Shown here: piece after piece, positions 34,395-44,849 of the stretch
How the letters are laid out: every line of letters starts with the position of its first letter
Numbering within the stretch: position 1 is the stretch's first letter
Origin: Trichopria drosophilae
Taxonomy: Eukaryota; Arthropoda; Insecta; Hymenoptera; Diapriidae
DNA: 64,000 bases
Assembly: GCA_030407085.1 (NCBI GenBank)
Contig: CM059582.1
Span: 203,154,001-203,218,000 of the forward strand
Direction of reading: 5' to 3'
Program-made: the position numbers and the translations under genes
Notes under the pieces: model-generated
Told to the model about the DNA's origin: nothing
Databases searched by the model: none
Seen by the model: only the letters and a program-made list of their open reading frames with translations

Positions 34395-34953
34395 CATGAC
34401 CCGACAGTTTTTGAATTCCCGCGCATCTAGGGACTTTCGACGCGACCGAAAGTGGCGAGAAGCCAACGATGCACGAACGCAGCCCTGGCCGCCGGAGTTG
34501 CGCGGCGCACTGGAAGGAGGAATATCGCGGTGGGAAGCGGTCGAGAGTGGGGGGCAGAGAGGCAGGAGGCAGGCGATAACCGGAGGGCATAACAGTGTCT
34601 GGCTCGACTGTACCACTAGCATTCTATTGTACGTAGGATTCACTACTGCAGAGCATCAGATGTTGTATGATCGGCGACAAGCTTAAGTTTTCGTTTATTG
34701 TGCAAATCTCGTTATTTGTACATTTCGATAAACTACGTTTGGGTACTGTTGTTCGTTTCTTACGGTAAGTGTACGAAGAAATTTATTTACAGGTTATACA
34801 TTGAGTAACAGAAACAAAGACGTTGCTGCTTTTTAAGCGCGGTGTCTTGCGGCTGCATTATCGCGCTGTGCCTTGCGGCTGCATTTTCTGCGCTGTGTTA
34901 AAAGTATAACCTTTTATTTAAATTAAAAGTACTTTTTAAGTAAGACAAAAAAA
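34395..34953 (+). promoter_or_regulatory. GC-rich leader region of the protease locus
   Basis: A GC-rich, CpG-containing segment (34395-34600) in AT-rich surroundings is followed by a donor-like TTACG|GTAAGTGTAC near 34765, two copies of a GCGCTGTGCCTTGCGGCTGC-type repeat (34835-34905), and the ATG at 34954. This could be a promoter and 5' UTR of the protease gene. No TATA box or acceptor pair can be fixed with confidence, so the intron is uncertain. Short frames here on both strands are not called. Confidence 0.35.
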
Positions 34954-35619
34954 ATGGCTTTGACAGCAAAAATGAAAAATGCGATTATACATGGTCAATG
35001 TTTAGATGATGACCACATTGACATGTTTCAAACAATGCTAAGGCAGAACTCGGGTTATAAACCATGTGAAATGTGGCAAATTCAAATGCCCAATGCAATA
35101 ACTCCAGTTTCTAAGGATGATAAGCACGTCCAAATTTTATTTGGTAATAGTTCCCCATTCGGAACTGTTGCAAAAACCGAAAGTAGTGATATAGGGCATT
35201 GGGTATGTTGCTATTACGATAAGAAGACTATTTACATATATGATTCTTTGAATTTAAAAAAACTTCATCCTCACTATGAACTATGCTTAAGTAAACTATA
35301 TCCGTGGCATGACTTTCGCAGTAGAGCAGTATATTTTTCGAATGTTCAGCAACAGAACAATTGTACCGATTGCGGTGTATACGCGGTGGCATTTTGTGTT
35401 TCGCTTTTATATAATGCGAAACCAGATACAGTTGTGTACCAAAATGATTTACTTCGACCACACTTGATCAAAATTCTTGAAAGTGGAAATATTGATCAAT
35501 TTCCAGGTATTTTTAAATGTGTTACTTTAAAAGAAATAAAAAGAAATAACACGTCGTCCGTTCAGAGGCGCCAAAAGCGCCAAAAGCTCAAGAAACATGT
35601 GTTAAAGTCGGGTTCGTGA
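34954..35619 (+). CDS. Ulp1-like cysteine protease module 1 (peptidase C48)
   Basis: An intact 221-residue frame with the C48 fold signatures: His82 in GHWVCCYYD, Asp97 in IYIYDSLN, the oxyanion glutamine among Gln132-134, and nucleophile Cys140 in CTDCGVYAVAF. C48 enzymes cleave SUMO or similar conjugates; the substrate here is unknown. The first 60 residues hold a conserved HIDMFQTMLRQ and PVSKDDKHVQIL block that recurs in modules 2 and 3. The basic tail (RRQKRQKLKKH) could be a nuclear signal. Insect genomes carry many such proteases, some inside DNA transposons. It is the first of three tandem modules; the start is the only ATG ahead of the conserved block with an A-rich context. Confidence 0.75.
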   Translation: MALTAKMKNAIIHGQCLDDDHIDMFQTMLRQNSGYKPCEMWQIQMPNAITPVSKDDKHVQILFGNSSPFGTVAKTESSDIGHWVCCYYDKKTIYIYDSLNLKKLHPHYELCLSKLYPWHDFRSRAVYFSNVQQQNNCTDCGVYAVAFCVSLLYNAKPDTVVYQNDLLRPHLIKILESGNIDQFPGIFKCVTLKEIKRNNTSSVQRRQKRQKLKKHVLKSGS

Positions 35620-35685
35620 ATGACAAACGAAGTAACTGCTCCTTCCTTATAAGAACCTAACAAATTTAATCAAATTGATCAAAAC

Positions 35686-36530
35686 ATGCCCATTCGAGCC
35701 TCAAATAAGAACATGTGTACTGATTCGCAAGAAAATGGTACATTACTGACTGTGCAAGATACGACGGTTTCTATGGATACTCGTAAAAATAACCACACAT
35801 TTGAAAAGAAAATAGAAAAGACAGCGATACAATCAAGCAGTATAACGGGTAACGATGTCCAAAGCCCAAATTCCGAAGAGGTTCATCAATTACAAAAAAA
35901 TATATTGGAAAGAAAAAAAGTCATTCATTGCTTCCTTTTATAATGCTTCAGATATTATATCTTTCAACTCCGATAGTGAAGATTTGAAAGATATAGAAAT
36001 TGATAAGTTCGGACAAGTTTTTCAGCTCTGTACTGACTTTTTACATCGATCCCTAGTTCATTTAACAAACTATCACAATTGCACCAGTTTCGCCAACTGA
36101 TGAAAATGTACAGATATTGCCAACTTACGACAAACAAAAAAATCGTACATATTGGACGTGCGTTTATTACGATCCACGCACTGCGACAATCGAAATGTAC
36201 AGTTCCTTGAATTGTGAAAAACTACGGAATGATCAGAAGTTTTATTTGCATCAACTCTTCCCGTATCATGGCTTTCAAGGAAATCCTGTTTACTTACGTC
36301 AAGTTCAAAGTGGTATAAAATTACAAGACTCTGGCGTTTTTGCCGTTGCTTGTGCAGTGTCGCTTGCATTCGGACTTAAACCGAACACTTTGAAATATGA
36401 TTGCACAAACATGCGTTTACATTTTTCGACAATTCTAAAATCGAGAAATATAACCCATTTTCCACTTTGTAAGTCTTCAGAAATAGAGACAGAAATTCCA
36501 TCACTCAAATATATTCAACTTAGTAAACGA
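35686..36530 (+). pseudogene. C48 module 2, catalytic residues lost
   Basis: A second copy of the module is spread over two frames: EIDKFGQVFQLCTDFL (about 35995-36045), then after a frameshift near 36085 VSPTDENVQILP and TYWTCVYYDPR. The active site has changed throughout: the HW position reads YW, the YDSLN position reads YSSLN, and the DCGV position reads DSGV in KLQDSGVFAVACAVSL. So histidine, aspartate and cysteine are all gone. The second half (36117-36530) stays open and runs on into module 3. It could be a pseudoprotease if expressed, but the frameshift favours decay. Confidence 0.65.
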
Positions 36531-37247
36531 GAAGCAGCTAATGCTCGTCAGCATTTAAAACGTTCGAATATAAATTTAAATCAATCGCGTAATTTTGGAG
36601 CGATTAAAAGTGCTACAACTTCCGACACTGAACATGTATCCAGAAACATCAAAGACACTTCTCTAATAACAGCTCTAACCCCAACGGAAGATTTGTTTCT
36701 TCAAAGTGAAATGAAACGATTTTCCGAAACAAACATTCAAGAATGTAAATTGAAAATAAATGTAAGGAAAAGAATGCCAAGTTCTTGCCAATCTTCTTTG
36801 ATGCCTTCAAAGCGTGGAAAGAAACAGAAAGAACAAAATTGTAATAAAATACTTCCAAGAATGCCAATTTTATCAATGAAGGAACTCAACGACGTATCGT
36901 TGGGCCGTCGATTGCAAGATAGTCATATTGATAAATTCTCATGGATATTAAGACAATGTACTGCATATTCACCTCAATCAACACTTCTCTTACAACGTCC
37001 AGAACAGATTTCTCCGGTAAACCTAGACGAAAAACACATTCAAATATTATATAGCTCTGATGCCCGTGCAAATGGGAATTGCATCAATGCGCATTGGGTA
37101 TGTGCTTATTACAATACTGTTTCTGTACCCATGTACGATTCATTGAACTCAAAGCAGGTACATGGGGATCATTTACTGTACTTACGGCAACTATATCCCT
37201 TCTATCACTTTGATAAAAATCCGATTCAGTTCGTAGAAGTAGGGTAG
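36531..37247 (+). pseudogene. C48 module 3, truncated before the catalytic cysteine
   Basis: In the same frame as the second half of module 2 (open 36117-37247) a lysine- and serine-rich linker leads to a third module with SHIDKFSWILRQC, PVNLDEKHIQIL, AHWVCAYYN (His kept) and MYDSLNSKQ (Asp kept). It ends at NPIQFVEVG, just where VQ-x-Q...DCG should follow, because a pogo-like element begins there (about 37238). It therefore lacks the glutamine and cysteine. His-Trp sites of the three modules lie about 950 and 943 bp apart. Confidence 0.65.
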
Positions 37248-38475
37248 ACCGGGGCAGGTTGTGCCATTTTCATTTTATTGTGCAATAACTCTAGAAATAA
37301 TAACATTGCACAAAAATAAAAATAAAATTATTATAATGCAATCCTTTAGCCACCTAAAAATATTTTTTTTTTATTTAAAACTTATTCTAAGTTTGTTAAA
37401 AAAATTAAAGACTAAAATTTCAAAAATGCCACAACCTGCCCCAGGGTCGGGGCAGGTTGTGCCACAGATCGGGGTACGTTGTGCCATTATTATATATTGT
37501 TTTATGCATGAAAAATAATGGTATAAACTGAGATTTATTGCATATATTAACTCTGAATTGACCGTTATTTCATTTTTCAACAAATACAATGTACATTTTA
37601 TGTTAATTTTAACGTTCACTTTTTTGATTTTTTCGATACATTTTTTTTTTGTTTTACGAGCACTAGATTTTTGGCGTTTTAAATTTCGTTCTTTTTCATA
37701 TTCAAGTCTTGAGGAAAGAGGCATATCATCGGTGAGGATAGTTGTTTCTCGTTGTTTCCTTTTTGTTATAACATTGGCTCTAGGTCGCGGAAGTGGGCGT
37801 ATAACTTCTGGCGTTATCATTGGTGAACTTTCCTCTGTGTTATTTTCTTCGGTGACTCCAGGACTTGCATTTTGCAGTGATGAAGTGTCTTCTACATTAT
37901 CATTCAATTGCGCAAAAAAGTCATCGAAAATATTAGAATTAAACGGATAAACACCTGTAGTTTTGAATCCAGCTCTTACGTTAGAAATAGAGATTGCTTT
38001 TGGTAAAGCAGTTGTCACAATTGCTGGAATGTCGTAGATTTTCATATGTTTTCCAGGATGTTTTCGTTGCCATTCATCACTCGCACTATTCACGTGTTTT
38101 TTAAATGGGCCATAAACGCTACGATCAAGTGGTTGCAATTTATGCGAACAGTGAGGAGGAAATGAAAGAACAGTCACGCCAGCATTTTTAGCTTTTGTCA
38201 ATGCTTCAACAGACAGATGGGAATCGTGGTTATCGAGTAGCAAAATTACGGGATTTTCAAGCGAGCACTTAGAATATTTAATAAAATGGTCCAGCCAAGA
38301 AATAAAATGAGCCTCAATCATCCATCCTGATGGATTAGCAGCTCCATCACTGCCTGGGAGTGCTGATGATTTCCAGTGAAATTGGAAGTTAACTCTCGGA
38401 AAAATGAAATATGGAGGAATGCTATTTCCTGAAGCTGAAACCGTCACCAGTTTGGCAGGATTGACCTGGGTGTTC
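37238..38475 (-). pseudogene. pogo-like transposase, 5'-truncated
   Basis: The minus-strand frame 37371-38501 encodes the second part of a DDE_1 (pogo/Tigger-type) transposase: GNSIPPYFIFPR, PVILLLDNHDSHLS (second catalytic Asp), VLSFPPHCSHKLQPLDRSVYGPFKKH (third Asp), and ISNVRAGFKTTGVYPFN. The N-terminal DNA-binding domains and first catalytic Asp are missing. The last 60-odd residues of the frame are translated 3' flank. The left end has GGGTAGACCGGGGCAGGTTG, and CGGGGCAGGTTGTGCCA-type repeats recur near 37445 and 37470 as subterminal repeats. The upstream side is fused to an unrelated transposase remnant near 38475. Confidence 0.85.
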
Positions 38476-39130
38476 GCAAAAAGTACAACCAAATTCACCA
38501 TTATATTGCATTATATTTTGGACTGCTGCTCATGCAGGTACATCTAAGGTTGCAACTGGCGCAATTGCAATAATATGAATTTTACATTTTTTACCTCATC
38601 GTACCACTTGATACCTTGCTCATATAAATTCTGCAATTTTGTTATAAACGGCTACAAAAAAAGAAGCAATATTAGGTTTTTTACATTACTCCTATATACA
38701 TATACCACAAACAAACTGGTGATTTCGTCGATTTTGCGGGGGTATGTTCATAATCTGTGCTTGAGCCAGCCATATTTGTCCATTCGAGCTATTAGAAGAA
38801 GGAAGACCATCAGTATTCCATAGTAAACATACATCGTAATCTCGATGAAGATTTTCATTTTTTAATTTGTTATATTTAAGACCTGAAATTTTGATCCCGT
38901 TCAATATTATTGCGAAAATCGACTATTAATCCTTTCAAATTTCTAAATTCAAATGCATGTTTTATTGCAGCTTTTAAATCGTATTCAATAAAGGAGGCAT
39001 TTATATTTTTATTCTTGCAGTTAGTACAAGCATATATCGTGGATTCTGCATCCCATTGTCCCAAATATTCACTACAATTTTCATATAAACGATGCTTTCT
39101 TATCACATGCTCCGAATCTGGTAGATTTGC
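38476..39130 (-). pseudogene. tnp2-like (CACTA-type) transposase fragment
   Basis: Minus-strand frames give a cysteine-bearing start (YACTNCKNKN), LLWNTDGLPSSNSSNGQIWL and MNIPPQNRRNHQFVCGI, then LQNLYEQGIKWYDEV, and ATLDVPA*AAVQNIMQYNGE FGCTFCEHPG (asterisk marks TGA where Trp is expected). The NTDGLP...SS box and FGC-x-F/W-C-x-HPG box are hallmarks of metazoan tnp2-like transposases. At least two frameshifts and one stop are present. It is cut off at 38475 by the pogo-like remnant. Confidence 0.7.
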
Positions 39131-39334
39131 ATCGATGAATTTATATAAAAAATGTTGGGTTGCGGTAAAAACTTATTTATCAGAGTTAACATATCTTAAA
39201 GAGCTTTCTTTGTCAAATTATGCTGGATGTAAAATTTTAATATTTCGTACACACATTCTCCTATATACAAATATGTAAAATCATGCAATTTTTGTTCGAG
39301 AAAAATACGATAAGATGGATAAATAGGAATACAC

Positions 39335-39790
39335 GATAACGGTGTTTGATGGAGAAGATTGTAGTATGAGGAAAAAGAGAATGTTAATGTTCTTGAACTT
39401 AAAAAAATGAGACACAGTGATAATCAGAGAAAAGGTTGACGCGGACAAGGAAAATTGGGATGAGAATGATTTGAAAGCCATAAATTATATATAATATATA
39501 TAGTTGTATTTCAAATAAGCAACTAGAATTTGTCAGTGAAGAAGACACAGCATTCAAGATTTTAAAAAAGTTGGACAGTTTATATTTAAAAGAATCGACG
39601 GCTATACAGATTGTGTGTAGAAATAGATTGGAAAGTTAAATAGCTATAGTGATTCTGAATCTTTCTTTAATGAATTTGAAAACAACAATAAATGATTTGA
39701 AAGGCGCGGGTACAAAAATAAATGACAAAGAAAAATTGAACTACATGCTGAACACGGTTCCGTAATCATACAGTTATACACACCTCGCTT
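39335..39790 (+). pseudogene. Copia gag fragment
   Basis: Plus-strand translation over two frames gives VFDGEDCSMRKKRMLMFL, DADKENWDENDLKAIN, FVSEEDTAFKILKKLDSLY and, after a frameshift near 39690, NDLKGAGTKINDKEKLNYML ending at NTVP. This is the layout of Ty1/Copia gag (DUF4219 then UBN2). A stop interrupts after RNRLES (about 39640). No LTR or pol is visible nearby. Confidence 0.65.
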
Positions 39791-40149
39791 GAAGCTTGCA
39801 AAGGTGTTTTTGAAAATGGATCCAAAAATGACCTCGGTCGCATTAAAGATGGTTATTTTCTGACTTAAAAAATGCTAATCTCGATATCGCAGCTGTTCGT
39901 TTTCTTAAGATATCTTGAAAAAAATGTGAAAAATCGTGATTTTTACGAGTTTTTTAGATTTATCTTACTAATTACTAATCTGACGACAAAACGTTTTAAA
40001 TAAAAAATGAAGAGGATAATATTCTCATAAAAAAGTTAAAATAGATTATTTTTGTAAACTCAATAGTTTCCGAGTAAAAGAGCGAAGAAAGAAAAAATAA
40101 GAAGTATGCAAATCAATTTAACAGCACGATTAATTCTCTACTTTTCACT

Positions 40150-40552
40150 TTAAAAAGACGATGTTTATGTTCTCCAAAAATTAGTCCTTTCGGAACTGCA
40201 CAATTTGCAGGAGTTTGTGAACCACCTATTTTGGAATGGTTTGGTACTGCTTGTGGGGCGAGATAGAGCGTTGATATGGCCCAAAAAGATAAACGTTGCT
40301 GCAAAAACTTACCATGGAGAAATGTTCGAGGGAAATGCTTGCCGTACATTATTAAAGGAAGCAGATAAAATTAATGATCCAGAAATATACAAAGATGAGG
40401 GAAGCTTAACATTGGTATCGTTTATAAATGCTTTCAAAGCCATGGACAAAATTCTAAATTGTTCTGTTAGCACGACAGAAGTTGACATCGAATTATTAGA
40501 TATTTTGATAACTGAATTGCTGAATGCGTTAATAGTATTTTTCCTATTATAG
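40150..40552 (+). pseudogene. Transposon-associated fragment, family uncertain
   Basis: The frame 40205-40552 contains AAKTYHGEMFEGNACRTLLK, resembling a YHG-x2-F-x-GN-x-C-x2-LL motif seen in proteins encoded by insect transposons. It is followed by a helical stretch (LTLVSFINAFKAMDKILNC). Upstream coding-like sequence is in another frame. I cannot name the family. Confidence 0.3.
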
Positions 40553-40690
40553 TGCGCAAAGTTCGATTTTGCGCACGTATTTGCGTGTGCAAAGGGCCAC
40601 TTTCCCACACTTTACTGATCTTATAATTTAGCGTGCGGTAAAGAAAATTTGCGTGCGGTAATGAAGTTTTGCGTGCGGTAAAGTAGCGCT
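40553..40690. repeat. Hairpin family B repeat, copy 3
   Basis: GTGCGCAAAGT, GATTTTGCGCACG and three GCGTGCGGTAAAG-type units at about 20 bp spacing. More diverged from the other clusters. Confidence 0.5.
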
Positions 40691-40699
40691 ATAGGTATA

Positions 40700-41030
40700 C
40701 AGACATGTAGAATAGACCTGTCAAAACTTTCATTTGTTTTACTTTTCAATCCCTGTTCTTCAGTACGGAAAACGATAGGTATAGGTTAATTCTATCTAAA
40801 ATAGTAATGTAATTGAAAATGTACCCGAAAACGCGAATGCGAATGAATATTTAAATTCATTAAAATTTATATAAAATATTAAATAACAATTAACAGTAAT
40901 AACGATAATAAATAATGTATTACATAGATATTTATAAATTTAGTCTATTTATTACAAAAGCATTTACAAATACTGTTTTAGGTCGGGGGGGCTCTGCCCC
41001 GACCCCCCCCCCCTTCTCCACCACCCTTAC
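40700..41030. other. AT-rich spacer
   Basis: No feature seen apart from a short GC-rich palindromic GGGGGGGCTCTGCCCCGACC segment near 40985. Confidence 0.4.
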
Positions 41031-41307
41031 ATTGTCACTTTTGTGACAAGGTGTCACCGATCGACCCCTTGGCAGATCCGTCGCGGTGGATGCCGCGGTT
41101 CCCTCGCGTGTCGAAAGTGTCCCAGAGCTCAGGATCGCCTTCCTCGATCCTTTTTTTTTATTGCTTGTTGTTATAAGTTTTCATGAATTCGGATACCCGT
41201 CCGTCAGTCGCCGGTAAAGCGCCTGAATGGCATTACCGTCATTGCTCGGTTGCGCGTTTCGCCGGGAGCGTCACCACCTTCCGAGCACTCGAAACGCCCG
41301 AGCCCCT

Positions 41308-41919
41308 CCCAGTTAACACCGAGACGTCTCAAAGTTGGACGCAAAGCGGTCCTGACAATTTTGAGACAGTCCTGATTTTAAGTCTCAAAGCCTATTCAAA
41401 GACTCCTTAAAGGCGTCCAATGCACACTCGAAAGACCGGTCGTAAAGGCGACAAAAAAGTCGTCTCACTTAAGACGTCTAAAAAAGAACAATTACGCCGT
41501 CTCTCGCAGTGACGCGACTGATATTATTATCCAGCGTTGGTGACCTATTTTTTCATATACAGTAATATGGTAATGTTTATATTTAATATTCATTAATAAT
41601 TGGTACATATGCATATTTATTTATTTGTAGTGTTCGCTTTTATAAGTGTAAAGCGTGTCATAACATAAAGGAGATATGTGATTATAATCATTCGGCTGCA
41701 AATATACTGGTCTACATAAAACTTTGACACTTGCGAGAAAGGCAGAATAATGCATCATTTTATAGACGCCTCGAAGACGTCATAAATAGAGACGGTGCTT
41801 AGACGACCTTTTCAAGACGGTCTTCCAAGGCCGGCTTTTTGTGAGCTTTGAGACACGACTTTAAGTCGTCTTGAAAACGACGCCTATATGACGTCTTTCC
41901 GCAGCTTGTGTTAACTGGG
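41308..41919. mobile_element. 612 bp element with TIR CCCAGTTAACAC
   Basis: Ends are CCCAGTTAACAC (41308-41319) and its perfect inverse GTGTTAACTGGG (41908-41919). The inverted similarity continues inward (GAGACGTC, TTTGAGAC..GACTTTAAGTC). There is no coding frame, so it is a non-autonomous DNA element. No clear target duplication could be fixed. Confidence 0.6.
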
Positions 41920-42065
41920 CTCTTTCCCCTGGCTGTCCCTGTCGGCAGCGCAGGAGGTACCACCCGATGGTAGGAGCCATCGTGGCCGTCGAGAAGGGAC
42001 ACCGCCCCTCTCTGACGCGCCTGTATCGTTCCCCCCTTTCCGTCGCTGCGCGCCTGCATCATTCA

Positions 42066-43781
42066 CACGGAGAGAAGAACGTCGGGTGAAACTCTGTACC
42101 GTGGCTGCTAGAAAAGTCGTTACGGGGTGTGCCGCGAAATGGCGCAGCGAGCGCCAAGCAAAGTCGCGGAGGCATACGCCGAATCTATGTATTGCCTAAT
42201 CCGAACTTTCCGGCTAAGCTATCGGGATTTTTTCTTGATAGCATCGGGACTTTCGAGCATAACGGTAGGGTAGTGCCATGTGCGCGATTGACGGTTGACG
42301 ACGGGTGAAAAAATCTGCTCCAAATAGTGGCAGCTATCACGAGCGTTCACCGACCTCCAACAATATTAGGTAATTTAAAATTAAATTAATAACTGGTCAC
42401 CATTATTTGAAAAAAATATAAATACATTTCTATGTTTTTTTTTATGATAATTATTTTTTCAAGACATAAAATGTCATTAACTTAATTTATTAATTGACAT
42501 AATGTTATCAATTATATATATTAATCTAATTACATGTGGTTTCACTATTTACTAATGTTTCTTTTAATTTATTGATATTTTATGACTTGAAAAAGAAATT
42601 GTCACAACTGTGCACTCGACACAACAAAAAGTAGATTTCAACGCATTCATAAAAATTGTACTATGTACTATGTAATCCCTTTACACTATAGACAGTATGT
42701 AATAACTATTCAGATATATGAAATAAAAAACTTTGCAAACATCTGAATAGTTCTGGAGCAGTTACTGGGTTTGTATGATGAAATTAACAACCGAGACCTT
42801 CGAAGGATGTCGATCATTTAGTTGGAGTGAAATTGGTAACGTAGACATTTACGTTTAAGCTGAAAGCCTGACAAGCAGTTATTAAAATTATATCGGTGAG
42901 ATATATGAAGAATGCTTTATATTTAATTGAAATTACAGCACCAATGACATTTCATGGCGTGAAAAAGGAATTCTCAAAAAAGTTCATTCGTTACGATAAA
43001 AATTACAGTACCAATTTCTTTCGTAATAAATAATTGGCATCCTTCGAAGGTGTCGCTAGCAAATTTCATTACGTAGAGATACTAACTGCTCGATATCTAT
43101 TTCAATGTGTGCAAAATTATCTATTTCATATATCTGAATAGTTATTATATATTATCTAGTGTGAAAAGATTATATAGTACATAGGACAATTTTTATGAAT
43201 GCGTTGAAATCTACTTTTTGTTGTGTCGAGTGAACAGTTATGACAATTTCTTTTTCAAGTCATAAAATATCAATAATTTAAAATAAAAACATTAGTAAAT
43301 AGTAAGACCACATGTAATTAGATTAATATATGTAATTGATAACATTATGTCAATTAATAAATTAAGTTAATGACATTTTATGTCTTGAAAAAATAATTAT
43401 CATAAAAAAAAGCATAGAAATGTATTTATATTTTTTTCAAATAATGGTGACCAGTTATTAATTTAATTTTAAATTACCTAATATTGTTGGAGGTGGGTGA
43501 ACGCTCGTGATAGCTGCCACTATTTGGAGCAGATTTTTTCACTCGTGGTCAACCGGCAATCGCGCACATGGCACTACCCTACCGTTATGCTCGAAAGTCC
43601 CGATGCTATCCGGTAAAAATCCCGATAGCTTAGTCGGAAATTTCGGATTAGGCAATACATAGATTCGACGTATGCCTCCGGGACTTTGCCTGGCGCTCGC
43701 CGCGCCATTTCGCGGCACACTCCGTAACGACTTTCTAGTCAGCAACGGTACAGAGTTTCACCCGACGTTCTTCTCTCCGTG
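42066..43781. mobile_element. 1.7 kb foldback element, arms about 840 bp
   Basis: The left arm from CACGGAGAGAAGAACGTCGG (42066) is repeated inverted up to 43781, with the axis near 42925. Arms are about 90-95 percent identical outside and more diverged near the centre. Each arm has a GC-rich outer 320 bp (with GTGCCGCGAAATGGCGC and TAGGCAATACATAGATTCG-type blocks) and an AT-rich inner part (TTATTAATTGACATAATG). The 68- and 62-residue frames in the arms are mirror images of no known protein. It is non-coding. Confidence 0.8.
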
Positions 43782-44290
43782 CAGGCCCAGCATGCTAAAA
43801 AAACGCCTCACATTCCCCCTCTTTTCCCCCGTGGATGGCGACCTTACTCGCCTCCACTAACTCGGCAGTAGCCGTCCAGCTCTTGCCACCTCAAAGCTGC
43901 ATTCTGGCAGCGTGGCTGTTTAACTCGACGATTGCGTCACATAACGCCTGTCTCTCTCTCTCTCTCTATCGCAGCATGAAAGCCAAAGAGACGAAGACGG
44001 AGGATACTTTCCTAACACCGTGATTAGGTGGGGAAAACCCCGATCGGACCCCGCTTTCTAATCCCCCCCCCCCCCCGTATCACCCCCGGTGATTCTCCGC
44101 TCCTGGTCACTGGAGATGCGCGTACGGTTCCCGCGCGCATCTACCAAGCACGATAGCGGCCCCACTACGACACTTCGTTTTCGGACGCGAAAAAGGACGG
44201 ATCCCGGTCGAGTGTGCAAAGAAAGATTTAGGATAACACGTGTGATTACGTGAACATCGTGTACCTTTGGTAACTTTGCTTTGTGACATA
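43782..44290. other. GC-rich DNA with (TC)n microsatellite
   Basis: Contains a (TC)n run at about 43950-43967 and a C14 homopolymer near 44066. CpG-rich compared with the rest of the window. Could be promoter-like DNA for the exon candidate that follows. Confidence 0.35.
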
Positions 44291-44357
44291 CGGTGTTTTG
44301 CGTTAGTGGACTTTTTGCGAGGCGGAATTCGTTGTGTGTGGAAGGTGAGAACGGAGC

Positions 44358-44490
44358 TTGGCGCGACGACCAACCGACCCGTCTGCCGACTCTAGTGGAA
44401 GTTTCGAGGAGGACATCCCGAGCCGTCCGCCGACGAACCCCGGATCGACTTCCCGGTGCACCGACGCGGCCAGAGACTTTAGCGCCGACA
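44358..44490 (+). CDS. Candidate first coding exon with donor, unknown product
   Basis: A CpG-rich stretch has an open plus-strand frame (SADSSGSFEEDIPSRPPTNP, then a Ser/Thr/Asp-rich part) ending at a consensus donor, GACATC|GTAAGTGTCC, near 44490. The open reading begins at a non-ATG codon, so the true start or an upstream exon is unsettled. Overlapping frames on both strands mean this call rests on the donor and composition alone. No downstream exon was found. Confidence 0.25.
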
Positions 44491-44830
44491 TCGTAAGTGT
44501 CCTTAGACATCTTTGTACCCCCCCCCCCCTTTTTCGCGGTTTGTACTTTTTTTCGTGCGTATTTCCGGTCCTATAGAAGAAATTTTACCGTCGCGTGATT
44601 TGCGGACCCAGCGCCCTTTTCGTGTATTAGTGCGTTCATCTTTCTGTCGCGCCCCCCAAAAACTTTATTGTATTTTTTTCTTTTTCTGTTTTGAGAAATA
44701 TAGCCGTCAGTTATAGTATAAAGTTGCAGATTATTTAACCCCCTTGCGTTTGTGTATCATTAATAAAGAATTTTTTTTGGTTATGAGTTCTACCCTTTTC
44801 CAATTCATGAAAAGGGTTACACTTTAAATG
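44491..44830. other. Spacer
   Basis: C12 homopolymer near 44519, T-rich DNA, no feature. Several AATAAA-type words near 44760. Confidence 0.35.
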
Positions 44831-44849
44831 TTGTATATAGGTGTCGAAC

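Noticed and set aside
34332..34686. Overlapping frames of 77-103 residues on both strands
   Set aside because: Both strands are open because the segment is GC-rich; no recognisable protein, better read as the leader region of the protease locus.
42066..43781. Paired rRNA or large structured RNA gene
   Set aside because: The inverted arms suggest structure, but no rRNA or other known RNA motif was seen; a foldback element is simpler.
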